Shown in pieces: positions 15,711-25,053 of a DNA stretch of 49,684 nt. The notes under the pieces were generated by a model. That model saw nothing but the letters and a program-made list of their open reading frames with translations, was not told the DNA's origin and did no database searches. Source of the stretch: Bacillota bacterium (GTDB taxonomy: Bacteria; Bacillota; Clostridia; Tissierellales; Sedimentibacteraceae); the NCBI GenBank assembly GCA_029239575.1, contig JARBUP010000001.1, positions 1 to 49,684 on the forward strand, in the 5' to 3' direction. The position numbers and the translations under genes were made by a program. Position 1 is the stretch's first letter, and every line of letters starts with the position of its first letter.

Positions 15711-16982
15711 TTAATATTTATCGCTATAAACAATTTTCCCATTACAAATAGTATATTTAACTTTACCTGTAAGTTCCTGCCCAACAAAAGGAGAATTACT
15801 TGATTTAGAAGCAAAATCTTTAACTACCCATTTTTCATTTTCATTAAATATAACTATATCTGCCTTATTTCCAATCTCTATAGTTCCTAAAGAAAGGTTA
15901 TATAAATTTGCAGGTTTTATAGTCATTTTTTCTATTAATTTACTTAAACTTAAATGATTTTTGTGAACTAAATTCATTATTCCAAGTGATAACGATGTTT
16001 CAAGACCTATTATTCCACTTGGAGCACCTGAAAAAGGCTTATCCTTTTCTTCCTTACTATGTGGAGCATGATCAGTTGCAATAATTTCTATTGTATCATC
16101 CTTTAATCCTTCAATTAATTTTAACCTATTTTCCTCTGTTCTTAGAGGTGGGTTCATCTTAGCATTTGTTCCATGCTGTAGAACATCATCTTCCGTCATA
16201 GAAAAGTGATGCGGAGCTATTTCTGCAGTAATATTTGCACCCATTTTTTTTGCAAAACGAATCATATCAACTGAATTACATGAACTTATATGTTGAATAT
16301 TAACTTTAGCTTTTGTTTGTATTGCAATCATACAATCCCTTGCAACCATAACATCTTCAGCTAAATGCGATGCACCTTCTAACTTTAATTGTTCCGATAC
16401 CTTACCCTTATTTATTCCAGCACCATAAACTAAACTTGGATCTTCTTCATGAAAACTTAAAGGAACATTTAATTCCTTAGCTTTTTCCATTGCTTTTAAT
16501 AGCACATCCGTATCCATTATAGGTAATCCATCGTCGGTAAAACCTACAGCACCTAAATTTTTTAAATAATCCATATCTACTAACTCTTTACCCATTAATT
16601 GTTTCGTTATACATGCTGCTTGTAAAACATTAATTTTGGCTTTTTTACATTCTTCTTGAATATATAAAAGAGTTTCTTCATTATCAACAACTGGTTTAGT
16701 ATTTGCCATACATACTACCGTAGTAAATCCACCTTTAGCTGCAGAATTTGAACCACTTGTAATATCTTCCTTATATGTTAATCCAGGGTCTCTAAAATGG
16801 ACATGCACATCCACTAATCCAGGTGCAACTATTAACCCCTTAGCATCTATTATTTCAACTTCTTCCGTTATTTCAATATTTTTATCAATACATATTACAA
16901 TATCATCTTTAATTAGTACATCTAATTTTTCATCAATCCCATGAAAAGGATCTATTACTCTTCCATTTTTTATTAATATCAT
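15711..16982 (-). CDS. pyrC: Dihydroorotase
   Basis: This 423-residue class I amidohydrolase closes carbamoyl aspartate to dihydroorotate, the step between PyrB and PyrD. Zinc-site motifs are VDVHVHFRDPG, NIQHISS, AEIAPHHFS and ATDHAPHSKEEK; SGAPSGIIGLE is the substrate-loop region. Length is typical. The start is an ATG after AAAGGTGAT. It is separated from pyrBIFKDE by about 6 kb and has no PyrR-type leader that can be seen, so its control may differ. Allantoinase or hydantoinase paralogues are possible in principle but the motif wording fits PyrC. Confidence 0.92.
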   Translation of the reverse strand: MILIKNGRVIDPFHGIDEKLDVLIKDDIVICIDKNIEITEEVEIIDAKGLIVAPGLVDVHVHFRDPGLTYKEDITSGSNSAAKGGFTTVVCMANTKPVVDNEETLLYIQEECKKAKINVLQAACITKQLMGKELVDMDYLKNLGAVGFTDDGLPIMDTDVLLKAMEKAKELNVPLSFHEEDPSLVYGAGINKGKVSEQLKLEGASHLAEDVMVARDCMIAIQTKAKVNIQHISSCNSVDMIRFAKKMGANITAEIAPHHFSMTEDDVLQHGTNAKMNPPLRTEENRLKLIEGLKDDTIEIIATDHAPHSKEEKDKPFSGAPSGIIGLETSLSLGIMNLVHKNHLSLSKLIEKMTIKPANLYNLSLGTIEIGNKADIVIFNENEKWVVKDFASKSSNSPFVGQELTGKVKYTICNGKIVYSDKY

Positions 16983-17030
16983 ATATCACCTTTATTTATT
17001 TAATTTATTAACCAATTATATCATAGAGCA

Positions 17031-17109
17031 AGACGTAAGTCTTGCATCACAACGATTCAATAAAAATACTGAAAACAAAGACGAAAGTCTTTTTATTAGT
17101 ATTTTTATT
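17031..17109. repeat. Clustered hairpins upstream of pyrC
   Basis: GCAAGAC/GTCTTGC (loop GTAA) is followed by a nested structure. The outer 12-bp stem AATAAAAATACT (17059-17070)/AGTATTTTTATT (17098-17109) encloses AAAGAC/GTCTTT with loop GAAA (17077-17092). Stems with GAC-GTAA-GTC-like tips recur near 30921 (AAAGACGTAATGTCTTT). Confidence 0.55.
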
Positions 17110-17142
17110 ATATCATAATAGATCCATGTTACAATATAAAAA

Positions 17143-17165
17143 ATACCGGAATTAAAATCCGGTAT
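17143..17165 (-). terminator. Terminator of the hydrogenase operon
   Basis: ATACCGGA (17143-17150) pairs with TCCGGTAT (17158-17165). On the minus strand it is followed by TTTTTATATTG, directly after the hydrogenase stop codon. Confidence 0.85.
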
Positions 17166-17175
17166 ATTTTTATAT

Positions 17176-18996
17176 TTATTTTAAATTATTAATCATATCA
17201 TCATAATCTTGTTGATTTTCAACAGGGTATGAACTTTTTTCATGATAATGCGTATGAAGAAGTTTATGTGATAAATGTCCATTAGGCTCTTTTAAATAAT
17301 CTTCATAAAGTTTTTTAACTTCTGGGTTATGATGTGATTTACGAAGAGTTTGAGCTTCATCTTCTGAGTATAATGCTTTTGCTCTGCTTATTTTAGGATC
17401 TACATCAAGTCTTTCCTTAGCTGATACGTGTGACTGGCCTCCGCCGTGTACGCATCCTCCTGGACATCCCATCACTTCGATAAAATGGTAATTCTTCTCG
17501 CCACTTCTTACAGCATCAAGAATTTTTGAAGCATTTATCATACCATGTGCTACAGCAATTTTAACTTCAGTATCTTTTCCTTCTATAGGAAGTACAAGTG
17601 TTGCTTCTTTAACGCCGTCAAGTCCTCTTACTGCATCATATTCAATTTTTTGAATATCTGTTCCAGTAAGAACATCAGCTACCGTACGAAGAGCAGCTTC
17701 CATAACTCCGCCTGTAGTACCAAATATAACACCTGCGCCAGTATAATCGCCTAATATAGAATCAGGTTCTCCGTCTGGAAGTTTATTGAAGTTTATTCTT
17801 GCTTGTTTTATCATGTCTCCAAGTTCTCTTGTAGTCAATGATATATCAACATCACGAAGAGAGTCAACTTCCATTTCTTCTCTGCTCAATTCTGATTTTT
17901 TAGAAGTACATGGCATAATTGATACAGATACTATATTCTTAGGGTCAATGCCTTGTTTTTCAGCATAATATGATTTAACTATTGCACCAAACATCTGCTG
18001 AGGAGATTTGCATGTTGAAAGATTTTCTAAGAAATCAGGATAGTTAAATTCGCAATATCTTATCCAACCAGGAGAACATGATGTAATCATAGGAAGTTTA
18101 CCACCGTTCAATACACGGTTTATAAATTCAGTTCCTTCTTCCATGATAGTCAAATCTGCTGAGAAATTCGTGTCAAATACTTTATCAAATCCAAGTCTTT
18201 TAAGTGCGCTTACCATTTTGCCTGTAACTGCTGTACCAACTGGAAGACCGAACTCTTCTCCCAATGATGCTCTAACTGCAGGTGCAGTCTGAACAACAAC
18301 AAATTTTTCAGGATCTTCAATAGCAGCCCAAACATCATCTATATTTCTTTTTTCATATAATGCCCCAACAGGACATGCTTGAATACATTGACCACAATAA
18401 ATACATGGAACATCTTTCATACTGTAATCAAATGCAGGAGCTACTTCTGTATTGAACCCTCTATTTGTAAAATCTAATATACCGATACCTTGAACATCTC
18501 TACATGCGCTAACACATCTTCCACAAAGTATACATTTACTTGAATCTCTTACTATAGAAGGAGCCAAATTATCTATTTTTGATTCTCTTTTAGCACCTTG
18601 GAATTCTATTCCTTCTATACCAAGTTCATTACAAAGTTTTTGAAGTTCACATGAAGTATTTCTAACACATGTTAAACATTCTCTATTATGATTTGCTAAA
18701 ATTAATTCAACATTCATTTTTACTGCATTTCTTACTCTTTGAGTGTTTGTTTTAACATTCATTCCATCTTGCACTTGTAAAACACAAGATGCAGGCAAAT
18801 TTCTCATTGGAACGCCTTTTACGTCTGCTTCAACAACACAAACTCTACAAGCAGCTATTTCATTTATTTCTTTTAAAAAGCATAGTGTAGGTATATCCAC
18901 TCCAGCTTCCCTTGCTGCCATTAATACTGTATAATCCTTTGGTACATTAACTTCTATGCCATTAATAGTTACTTTTACATTATCCAAAATTAACAC
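17176..18996 (-). CDS. hndD: [FeFe]-hydrogenase catalytic subunit, HndD/HydA (group A3 type)
   Basis: This 606-residue cytoplasmic hydrogenase has an N-terminal [2Fe-2S] domain (C39, C50, C53, C71) and a His-ligated [4Fe-4S] cluster (H103, C107, C110, C116). Two ferredoxin-type clusters follow (CILCGRCVSAC, CIYCGQCIQAC). The H-cluster domain has TSCSPGW (about 305), MPCTSKK (about 361) and GCPGGCVHGGGQ. The subunit set around it matches multimeric hydrogenases of the HndABCD/HydABC type, many of which couple H2 formation to oxidation of both NAD(P)H and reduced ferredoxin. The start is a GTG at 18996 or, with better ribosome-binding spacing after AGGTG, a TTG at 18987. It is the last gene of the operon, seven bases after hndC. 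Confidence 0.93.
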   Translation of the reverse strand: MLILDNVKVTINGIEVNVPKDYTVLMAAREAGVDIPTLCFLKEINEIAACRVCVVEADVKGVPMRNLPASCVLQVQDGMNVKTNTQRVRNAVKMNVELILANHNRECLTCVRNTSCELQKLCNELGIEGIEFQGAKRESKIDNLAPSIVRDSSKCILCGRCVSACRDVQGIGILDFTNRGFNTEVAPAFDYSMKDVPCIYCGQCIQACPVGALYEKRNIDDVWAAIEDPEKFVVVQTAPAVRASLGEEFGLPVGTAVTGKMVSALKRLGFDKVFDTNFSADLTIMEEGTEFINRVLNGGKLPMITSCSPGWIRYCEFNYPDFLENLSTCKSPQQMFGAIVKSYYAEKQGIDPKNIVSVSIMPCTSKKSELSREEMEVDSLRDVDISLTTRELGDMIKQARINFNKLPDGEPDSILGDYTGAGVIFGTTGGVMEAALRTVADVLTGTDIQKIEYDAVRGLDGVKEATLVLPIEGKDTEVKIAVAHGMINASKILDAVRSGEKNYHFIEVMGCPGGCVHGGGQSHVSAKERLDVDPKISRAKALYSEDEAQTLRKSHHNPEVKKLYEDYLKEPNGHLSHKLLHTHYHEKSSYPVENQQDYDDMINNLK

Positions 18997-19003
18997 CTAC
19001 CCT

Positions 19004-20797
19004 TTACTTTCTGATTATTGCATGGAATGAACAAGCATCCATACAAGCACCACATTTTATACATTTATTTTGATCAATTACATGTAATTCTTTAACTTTA
19101 CCTGTAATTGCTCCAACAGGACATATTCTTGCACATTTTGTACATCCTTTACAATCTGCAGTAATATTGTATTTTAATAACTTTTTACATACACCTGCAG
19201 GACAAGTTTTATCAACTATGTGAGCTAAATACTCATCTTTAAAATATCTAATAGTTGATAGTACTGGATTAGGTGCTGTTTGTCCAAGTCCACAAAGTGC
19301 AGTATCTTTAATTGTTTGAGCCAAATTCTCTAATCTGTCTAAATCTTCCATTGTTCCTTTGCCTTCTGATATTTTATCCAATATCTCTAACATACGTTTT
19401 GTACCTTCACGGCAAGGAGTACATTTTCCACATGATTCATCAACAGTGAAATCTAAGAAAAATCTAGCTATGTCAACCATACAATTGTCTTCATCCATAA
19501 CTATCATTCCACCTGACCCCATCATAGAACCAAGAGCTGTTAAATTATCATAATCTATTTCAGTATCTAAATGATCTTTTACTAAACATCCACCTGATGG
19601 TCCACCAGTTTGAACAGCTTTAAATGCTCTTCCATTTGGACATCCACCACCTATATCATATATAACTTCTCTTAGAGTTGTTCCCATAGGAACTTCAACT
19701 AATCCAGTATTGTTTATTTTTCCGCCAAGAGCAAAAACTTTTGTTCCAGGTGATTTTTCTGTACCAAAACTTTTAAACCATTCAGGTCCGTTAATTATAA
19801 TTTGAGGTACATTTGCTAATGTCTCAACATTATTTATTATTGTTGGTTTACCCCAAAGACCTTTTACTGCTGGGAATGGTGGCTTGTTACGAGACATTCC
19901 CCTATAACCTTCAATTGATTGCATTAATGCTGTTTCTTCTCCACAAACGAAAGCACCAGCACCAAGTCTTATTTCAACATCAAAGTCAAAATCTGAACCA
20001 AATAAGTTTTTACCTAACAATCCTAAATCTTTTGCTTGTTCAATAGCTATTTCTAATCTATGAACAGCTATTGGATATTCAGCTCTTACATATATAAAAC
20101 CTTTTGTAGCTCCTATGGCATAGCCTGATATTGCCATTGCTTCAAGAACTGCATGAGGGTCTCCTTCAAGAACACTTCTGTCCATAAAAGCACCTGGATC
20201 TCCTTCATCAGCATTACATATTACATATTTTTGATCAGCTTTATTTGGTGCAGCGAAACTCCATTTCATTCCAGTGGAGAATCCTGCGCCACCTCTACCT
20301 TTTAAACCAGAATCTTTCACTAACTTTATTACTTCTTCAGGTGTCATTTCAGTTAAAACTTTACCTAAAGCCAAATATCCATCTCTTGCTATATACTCAT
20401 TAATATTTTCTGGATTTATTACTCCACAGTTACGAAGTGCAACGCGTTTTTGTTTTTTATAAAAATCTATATCCGCTAATGCTTTTACTTTTTCTGTATC
20501 TTCATCAGTTTCATGATAAACATATTTTTTAACTATTCTTCCTTTATTTAAATGTTCAGAAACTATTTCATCAACTCTGTCAAGACTCATTTTTGAATAA
20601 AAAGTTCCCTCAGGATATACTATAACTATTGGGCCTTGCTCACATAAACCAAAACATCCTGTCAAAACAACTTGAATTTCTTTATCAAGATTGATTTCTT
20701 TTATTTTTTCTTCAAATCTTTCCTTGATAAGAACAGATTTTGATGATGTACAGCCCGTTCCTCCACATACCAAAACATGTGATCTATAAATTGCCAT
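19004..20797 (-). CDS. hndC: Hydrogenase NADH/flavin subunit, HndC/HydB (NuoF-like)
   Basis: This 597-residue protein has a thioredoxin-like [2Fe-2S] domain (residues about 1-90, with CGGTGCTSS and TGCFGLC), a NuoF core with FMN/NADH loops (GLKGRGGAGFSTGMKW, ICNADEGDPGAF) and the SCGKCTPCREGTKR [4Fe-4S] site. A C-terminal two-cluster ferredoxin domain follows (CKGCTKCARICPVG, CIKCGACMDAC). It binds the pyridine nucleotide and is the proposed bifurcation site in this enzyme class. ATG after GGAGG. It lies between hndB and hndD with short gaps, so the subunits are made together. Confidence 0.93.
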   Translation of the reverse strand: MAIYRSHVLVCGGTGCTSSKSVLIKERFEEKIKEINLDKEIQVVLTGCFGLCEQGPIVIVYPEGTFYSKMSLDRVDEIVSEHLNKGRIVKKYVYHETDEDTEKVKALADIDFYKKQKRVALRNCGVINPENINEYIARDGYLALGKVLTEMTPEEVIKLVKDSGLKGRGGAGFSTGMKWSFAAPNKADQKYVICNADEGDPGAFMDRSVLEGDPHAVLEAMAISGYAIGATKGFIYVRAEYPIAVHRLEIAIEQAKDLGLLGKNLFGSDFDFDVEIRLGAGAFVCGEETALMQSIEGYRGMSRNKPPFPAVKGLWGKPTIINNVETLANVPQIIINGPEWFKSFGTEKSPGTKVFALGGKINNTGLVEVPMGTTLREVIYDIGGGCPNGRAFKAVQTGGPSGGCLVKDHLDTEIDYDNLTALGSMMGSGGMIVMDEDNCMVDIARFFLDFTVDESCGKCTPCREGTKRMLEILDKISEGKGTMEDLDRLENLAQTIKDTALCGLGQTAPNPVLSTIRYFKDEYLAHIVDKTCPAGVCKKLLKYNITADCKGCTKCARICPVGAITGKVKELHVIDQNKCIKCGACMDACSFHAIIRK

Positions 20798-20820
20798 AAC
20801 TCTACCTCCATAAACCGATA

Positions 20821-21189
20821 TTAATTATCGGATGCGCCTATCGTGAATTCTCTAACTATATTTCCATTAACAATATGTTCTGCTACTATACGTTTAGCTT
20901 TATCTGAATTTACGTTAATATAAGTTACTTTTTCTTTATCTGGTTCGTATATTTCAACTATAGGTTCAAGAGTACACATGCCTATACAGCCAGTTTGTGC
21001 AACTTGTACATCATTCAAATTTCTCATAGCAACTTCTTCAACTAAAGTATTTAAAACTGGTCTTGCCCCTGCAGCTATGCCGCATGTTGCCATACCAACT
21101 ACTACTCTAATATTTTTTTCAGTGTTTCTCATTTCTAAATTTTTAATAGATTCTTCTCTTAATTTTTTTAATTCTTCTAATGACTTCAT
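20821..21189 (-). CDS. hndB: [2Fe-2S] thioredoxin-like hydrogenase subunit HndB
   Basis: This 122-residue protein has a thioredoxin-like ferredoxin fold with cysteines in MATCGIAAGA and QTGCIGMC, as in HndB of Desulfovibrio-type NADP-reducing hydrogenases. It is expected to be a small electron-transfer subunit. The first 25 residues are charged and helical (KSLEELKKLREESIKNLEMR). ATG preceded by GGGGTAT. It lies 10 bases after hndA and 23 before hndC. The A-B-C-D gene order is that of hnd rather than of the three-gene hydABC form. Confidence 0.88.
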   Translation of the reverse strand: MKSLEELKKLREESIKNLEMRNTEKNIRVVVGMATCGIAAGARPVLNTLVEEVAMRNLNDVQVAQTGCIGMCTLEPIVEIYEPDKEKVTYINVNSDKAKRIVAEHIVNGNIVREFTIGASDN

Positions 21190-21199
21190 TTATATACCC

Positions 21200-21688
21200 C
21201 TATCCTCTATATTTTGCTATAATCTCAGGAATTTGTTTTGTTTCTAATTTTCCATAAACTTCATCATCGATCATCATTACAGGTGCTAAACCACAGCAGC
21301 CTAAACATCTTGTGGCTTCAAGTGTAAATAAATTATCTTCAGTTGTTGCTCCAACATTGATTCCTAACTCTTTTGATAGTTTGTCCAATATCAGTTGTGC
21401 TCCCTTAACATAACAAGCCGTGCCTAAACATACTCCGATCTTATGTTTACCTTTTGGTGTTACAGAAAATTGAGTATAGAATGTAACTACTCCGTAAACT
21501 TCAGCTAAAGGTATCCCAGTTTCATCTGCTATGAATTTTTGCACTTCTATTGGCAAATATCCAAAGATATTCTGTGCTTCTTGAAGCGTTTGCATCATAA
21601 TACCTTGAGTTTCCTTTTTTGATTCAATGAATTCTTTAAGCCTTCTGAATTCGTTTTCTTTTTCTTTAACACATAATCCTTTTTGCAA
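21200..21688 (-). CDS. hndA: Hydrogenase [2Fe-2S] subunit, HndA/HydC (NuoE-like)
   Basis: This 162-residue NuoE-like subunit carries one [2Fe-2S] cluster with ligands in CLGTACYVKGA and ATRCLGCC. It relays electrons in the hydrogenase complex. The likely start is a TTG at 21688, because GGAGG (about 21697-21701) is eight bases upstream; an upstream in-frame TTG at 21703 overlaps that ribosome-binding site. It is the first gene of the operon and sits directly behind a consensus promoter. Confidence 0.92.
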   Translation of the reverse strand: MQKGLCVKEKENEFRRLKEFIESKKETQGIMMQTLQEAQNIFGYLPIEVQKFIADETGIPLAEVYGVVTFYTQFSVTPKGKHKIGVCLGTACYVKGAQLILDKLSKELGINVGATTEDNLFTLEATRCLGCCGLAPVMMIDDEVYGKLETKQIPEIIAKYRG

Positions 21689-21735
21689 TTTAGCAACCTC
21701 CAAAATTACTATTAAAAATGTATATTTACTTTATA

Positions 21736-21764
21736 AGTATAATATTAATATAATTATTTGTCAA
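21736..21764 (-). promoter_or_regulatory. Promoter of the hnd hydrogenase operon
   Basis: On the minus strand TTGACA (21764-21759), a 17-base spacer and TATACT (21741-21736), about 50 bases before hndA. No clear operator is seen. Confidence 0.75.
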
Positions 21765-21819
21765 GAAAATCACAATAATATAACGAAACTTTAATATATT
21801 TACTAAGAACTTACTAATG

Positions 21820-21861
21820 GAAAAAAGGAATAAATCATATATTTAAAATATGATTTATTCC
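21820..21861 (-). terminator. Terminator after spo0J
   Basis: A 14-bp stem, GGAATAAATCATAT (21827-21840)/ATATGATTTATTCC (21848-21861), is followed on the minus strand by TTTTTTCC. The stem includes the last codons and stop of spo0J, so the parAB transcript ends just before the hydrogenase promoter. Confidence 0.85.
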
Positions 21862-22700
21862 TCTATTTTCAACAATTCTAATATTCTATTTAAGTCATCA
21901 ACATTATTGTATGAAATTTCAATCTTACCCTTGCTTTTTTTGCTATTAATATTCACTCGAGCAGAAAATCTATCTGTTAACATTTCCTCTATATATGACA
22001 AATATTTATCTTTTTCTTTATGTTTCTTTTCTTTAGTTTTTTTACTATCACGTACAAGTTTTTCTATATCCCTTACACTTAAATTCTCTCTAATTATTTT
22101 GTTCGTAATTTCAATTTGTTTATCATTTGATAAACTAATCAAAGCACGACCATGGCCTGCTGTTATTTCATTTGAAATAATTTTTTCTTGTACATATTTG
22201 TCAAGATTAGTAAGTCTAATTATATTTGTTACATATACTCTTGATTTACCTACTATATTTGATACATCTTCCTGAGTAATGTCATATCTGTCCATTATAA
22301 ACTCATATGCATTAGCTTCATCAATTGGATTTAAATCTTCTCTTTGTAAATTTTCTATAAGAGCTATTTCAGAAGCATTTTTATTTTCTATATCCCTAAC
22401 TATACATGGTATACTTTTTAGATTTGCATTTTTACATGCTCTCCATCTGCGTTCTCCAGCTATTATTGTGTATAAATTTCCTTCTTTTTTAACAATAATA
22501 GGCTGAATTACTCCATATTTTTTTATGGATTCAGTAAGTTCATTTAATTTATCCTTTTCAAATACTTTTCTTGGCTGATTTGGATTTGGACAAATTAAAT
22601 TTGTATCTATATCTTCTATTTTTTTTATATCTTCTTGTTCTAATTCTTCCGGTATTAATGCAGATAAACCCTTACCCAAAGCTTTTCTTTTTATAGCCAT
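21855..22700 (-). CDS. parB: Chromosome-partitioning protein ParB/Spo0J
   Basis: This 281-residue CTP-dependent DNA clamp loads at parS and recruits SMC. The N-terminal domain has ICPNPNQPRKVF and the CTP-binding AGERRWRAC; ALIENLQREDLNPIDEA follows. The helix-turn-helix is in DITQEDVSNIVGKSRVYVTNIIRL, and a lysine-rich linker leads to the dimerisation tail. It begins MAIKRKALGKGLSALIPE, the typical ParB opening whose Leu-Gly motif stimulates ParA. It lies one base after soj, the usual soj-spo0J pair. A candidate parS site is at 13597-13612. Confidence 0.95.
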   Translation of the reverse strand: MAIKRKALGKGLSALIPEELEQEDIKKIEDIDTNLICPNPNQPRKVFEKDKLNELTESIKKYGVIQPIIVKKEGNLYTIIAGERRWRACKNANLKSIPCIVRDIENKNASEIALIENLQREDLNPIDEANAYEFIMDRYDITQEDVSNIVGKSRVYVTNIIRLTNLDKYVQEKIISNEITAGHGRALISLSNDKQIEITNKIIRENLSVRDIEKLVRDSKKTKEKKHKEKDKYLSYIEEMLTDRFSARVNINSKKSKGKIEISYNNVDDLNRILELLKIEE

Positions 22701-22701
22701 A

Positions 22702-23472
22702 CTATGCCTCCTGATTTTTACTAATTATTTCTTCTGAAAGCTTCATATATGCTTCGCTTCCTTTTGACTTTTCATCATACAGCATTATGGGTTGTCCAAA
22801 GCTTGGTGCTTCTGCAAGCCTTACACTTCTTGGTATTACAGTTCTAAAAACTTTATCTTTAAAATATTTTTTAACTTCTTCTACAACTTGAATAGACAAA
22901 TTTGTTCTTCCATCAAACATGTTTAAAATAACACCTTCAATTTCAAGCTTAGGATTTAAATTTCTCCTAACAAGTTTTACAGTGTCCATTAATTGACTTA
23001 CACCTTCTAATGAATAATATTCACATTGTATGGGTATTAAAACTGTATTTGAAGCAGTTAAAGCGTTTAATGATAATAATCCTAATGAGGGTGGACAATC
23101 AATAATAATATAATCATATTTTTCATCTAAGAAATTTAAGCATTCTTTTAATGTTTTTTCTCTATACTTAGTATTTGTAAGCTCTATTTCTGCTCCAGCA
23201 AGTTGAATATTTGAAGGTGCAATATGCAAATTATCTATTTCACTTTTTACAATAATTTTGTTTATATCATATCCTTCTACTAATACATCATACATTGTAT
23301 ATTCAACTTGATTTTTATCTATTCCAAAACCACTAGTAGAATTTCCTTGTGGATCTATATCAATGCTTAAAACACTTTTTCCTTTAAGAGCTAAGGCTGC
23401 GCAAAGATTAACATTTGTTGTAGTTTTACCAACTCCACCTTTTTGATTAAATATGCTTATTATTTTAGACAT
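22702..23472 (-). CDS. parA: Chromosome-partitioning ATPase ParA/Soj
   Basis: This 256-residue deviant Walker A ATPase drives origin segregation and, in Bacillus, regulates DnaA. KGGVGKTT (residues 11-18) is the P-loop with its signature lysine. DIDPQGNSTSGFG is the switch I region, and YDYIIIDCPPSLG is Walker B. There is no N-terminal DNA-binding extension, so it is the chromosomal Soj type. ATG shortly after the noc stop. Confidence 0.95.
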   Translation of the reverse strand: MSKIISIFNQKGGVGKTTTNVNLCAALALKGKSVLSIDIDPQGNSTSGFGIDKNQVEYTMYDVLVEGYDINKIIVKSEIDNLHIAPSNIQLAGAEIELTNTKYREKTLKECLNFLDEKYDYIIIDCPPSLGLLSLNALTASNTVLIPIQCEYYSLEGVSQLMDTVKLVRRNLNPKLEIEGVILNMFDGRTNLSIQVVEEVKKYFKDKVFRTVIPRSVRLAEAPSFGQPIMLYDEKSKGSEAYMKLSEEIISKNQEA

Positions 23473-23508
23473 TAATTTTTCCTCATTACATTTTATATTT
23501 TAAACGCA

Positions 23509-24297
23509 TCATAAGCTTTTTTTAGGTATTCTTACTTTAATTTCAATATATTCATCAGATTCACCTTGTTCAAACTTTGCGTCAATTCCTGTTTTAACTA
23601 TTTCATTGTATGCATTTTTAATTGTATTAATATAAATTTTATAATTAATAAAATTTCTTACATAACGCTTGTCCTTCGTTTTCTCCATATTTACATCTTC
23701 TAAAATAGATTTAATGAGTTTTTCTGTAGCGCTGACATTTAAATCTTTTTTAATTATTTTATCAACTATATTTAATAATAACTCTTCATCATCAATTTTT
23801 AAAAGGGCTCTTGCATGTCGTTCGCTTAAATTACTTTGCTTTATTCTTTGTTTTACACTCTCAGGAAGTTTGAGTATACGCATTTTATTTGCTATAGTAG
23901 ATTGAGATTTACCTACTTTTTCTGCCAATTGAGTTTGGTTTAAATCAAAGTCTTCAATTAACCTTTCAAAAGCCATAGCTTCTTCAATAAAGTCTAAATT
24001 TTCTCTTTGTAAATTTTCAATTAATGCCATGGCTGCTGATTCTTCTTCGCCAACTTCAATTATAACCGCAGGAATACTATTCATACCCAATAGTTTTGCT
24101 GCTCTGAAACGTCTTTCGCCTGCAATAATTTCATAAATATCATCATAAATATTTCTAATTGTTATGGGTTGAATTACTCCATAATTTTTTATGGACAAAC
24201 TAAGTTCTTCTAATGCTTTATCATCAAAAAATTTTCTGGGCTGGTTTTTATTTGGAATAATTTTATTAACATCTATATTAGTTATATTGCTTATCAA
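23509..24297 (-). CDS. noc: Nucleoid occlusion protein Noc (ParB paralogue)
   Basis: This 262-residue ParB-family protein has KIIPNKNQPRKFF, AGERRFRAAKLLG (CTP site, Phe instead of the Trp seen in Spo0J), ALIENLQRENLDFIEEA and a helix-turn-helix in FDLNQTQLAEKVGKSQSTIANKMRIL. Its place between rsmG and soj, and its sequence, identify Noc, which binds its own sites and the membrane to keep the division septum off the nucleoid. The N-terminus MISNITNIDVN is shorter than the amphipathic helix of Bacillus Noc, so membrane binding is not evident. No obvious ATTTCCCGGGAAAT-type site was noticed in the window. Confidence 0.88.
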   Translation of the reverse strand: MISNITNIDVNKIIPNKNQPRKFFDDKALEELSLSIKNYGVIQPITIRNIYDDIYEIIAGERRFRAAKLLGMNSIPAVIIEVGEEESAAMALIENLQRENLDFIEEAMAFERLIEDFDLNQTQLAEKVGKSQSTIANKMRILKLPESVKQRIKQSNLSERHARALLKIDDEELLLNIVDKIIKKDLNVSATEKLIKSILEDVNMEKTKDKRYVRNFINYKIYINTIKNAYNEIVKTGIDAKFEQGESDEYIEIKVRIPKKSL

Positions 24298-24320
24298 AAA
24301 AATTTCCCCCTTATATACAG

Positions 24321-25034
24321 TTAAATTAATGGATCTTTACTTGGTTTTCCTGCTTTTCTTGGATATATTTCACTTGTTTCTTTTACTTTTTCTATTATTA
24401 TTATTTTTCTTATTATATCTGTATTAGGTAAACTTATTTCTTTCACTTCTTTTATAATTCCACCTAATTTTTCCACAGCATTTCTACAAGTATCTATTTC
24501 CTCGGAAATATTTTCACTTTTATATGCTGCAAAATAACCTCCAACTTTTACAAATGGAACGCAATATTCACTTAAAATATTTAAAGGAGCAACAGCTCTT
24601 GAAACGCAAATATCAAATTTTTCTCGATATTTTTCATCTTTTCCAAAATCTTCTGCTCTGCCGTGAATTAAATTAACCTCTTTTAAATTTAATTCATTTA
24701 CTACTTCTTGTAAAAAATCAATTCTTTTTCTTAAACTATCAAGTAAAGTTACGCTAAAGTTGTCATTTACTATTTTTAAAGGAAGTCCTGGAAATCCTCC
24801 TCCTGTTCCAACATCAATAATACTTTTTGTTTCATTTGAATTATCATTACTCAATAAAAGAATGCTATCTAAAAAATGTTTAATATATATTTCTTCATCA
24901 TCTTCAATTGAAGTAATGTTAATTTTATTGTTCCATTCTTTTAAAAGTTCTTTATATTTTTCGAATTTTACATCAGTTGTTTCATCATAATTTAAATTTA
25001 GTTTTTTAAATCCGTTTTGTAGGGTGTTTATCAT
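24321..25034 (-). CDS. rsmG: 16S rRNA (guanine527-N7)-methyltransferase
   Basis: This 237-residue SAM-dependent methyltransferase (formerly GidB) modifies G527 in the 530 loop. The SAM-binding motif is IIDVGTGGGFPGLPLKI, preceded by NKINITSIEDDEEIYIKHFLDS and followed by CVSRAVAPLNILSEYC, all typical of RsmG. It lies between mnmG and noc, the standard order in Firmicutes. Confidence 0.95.
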   Translation of the reverse strand: MINTLQNGFKKLNLNYDETTDVKFEKYKELLKEWNNKINITSIEDDEEIYIKHFLDSILLLSNDNSNETKSIIDVGTGGGFPGLPLKIVNDNFSVTLLDSLRKRIDFLQEVVNELNLKEVNLIHGRAEDFGKDEKYREKFDICVSRAVAPLNILSEYCVPFVKVGGYFAAYKSENISEEIDTCRNAVEKLGGIIKEVKEISLPNTDIIRKIIIIEKVKETSEIYPRKAGKPSKDPLI

Positions 25035-25053
25035 TTACTCACCTTCTTTTTCT

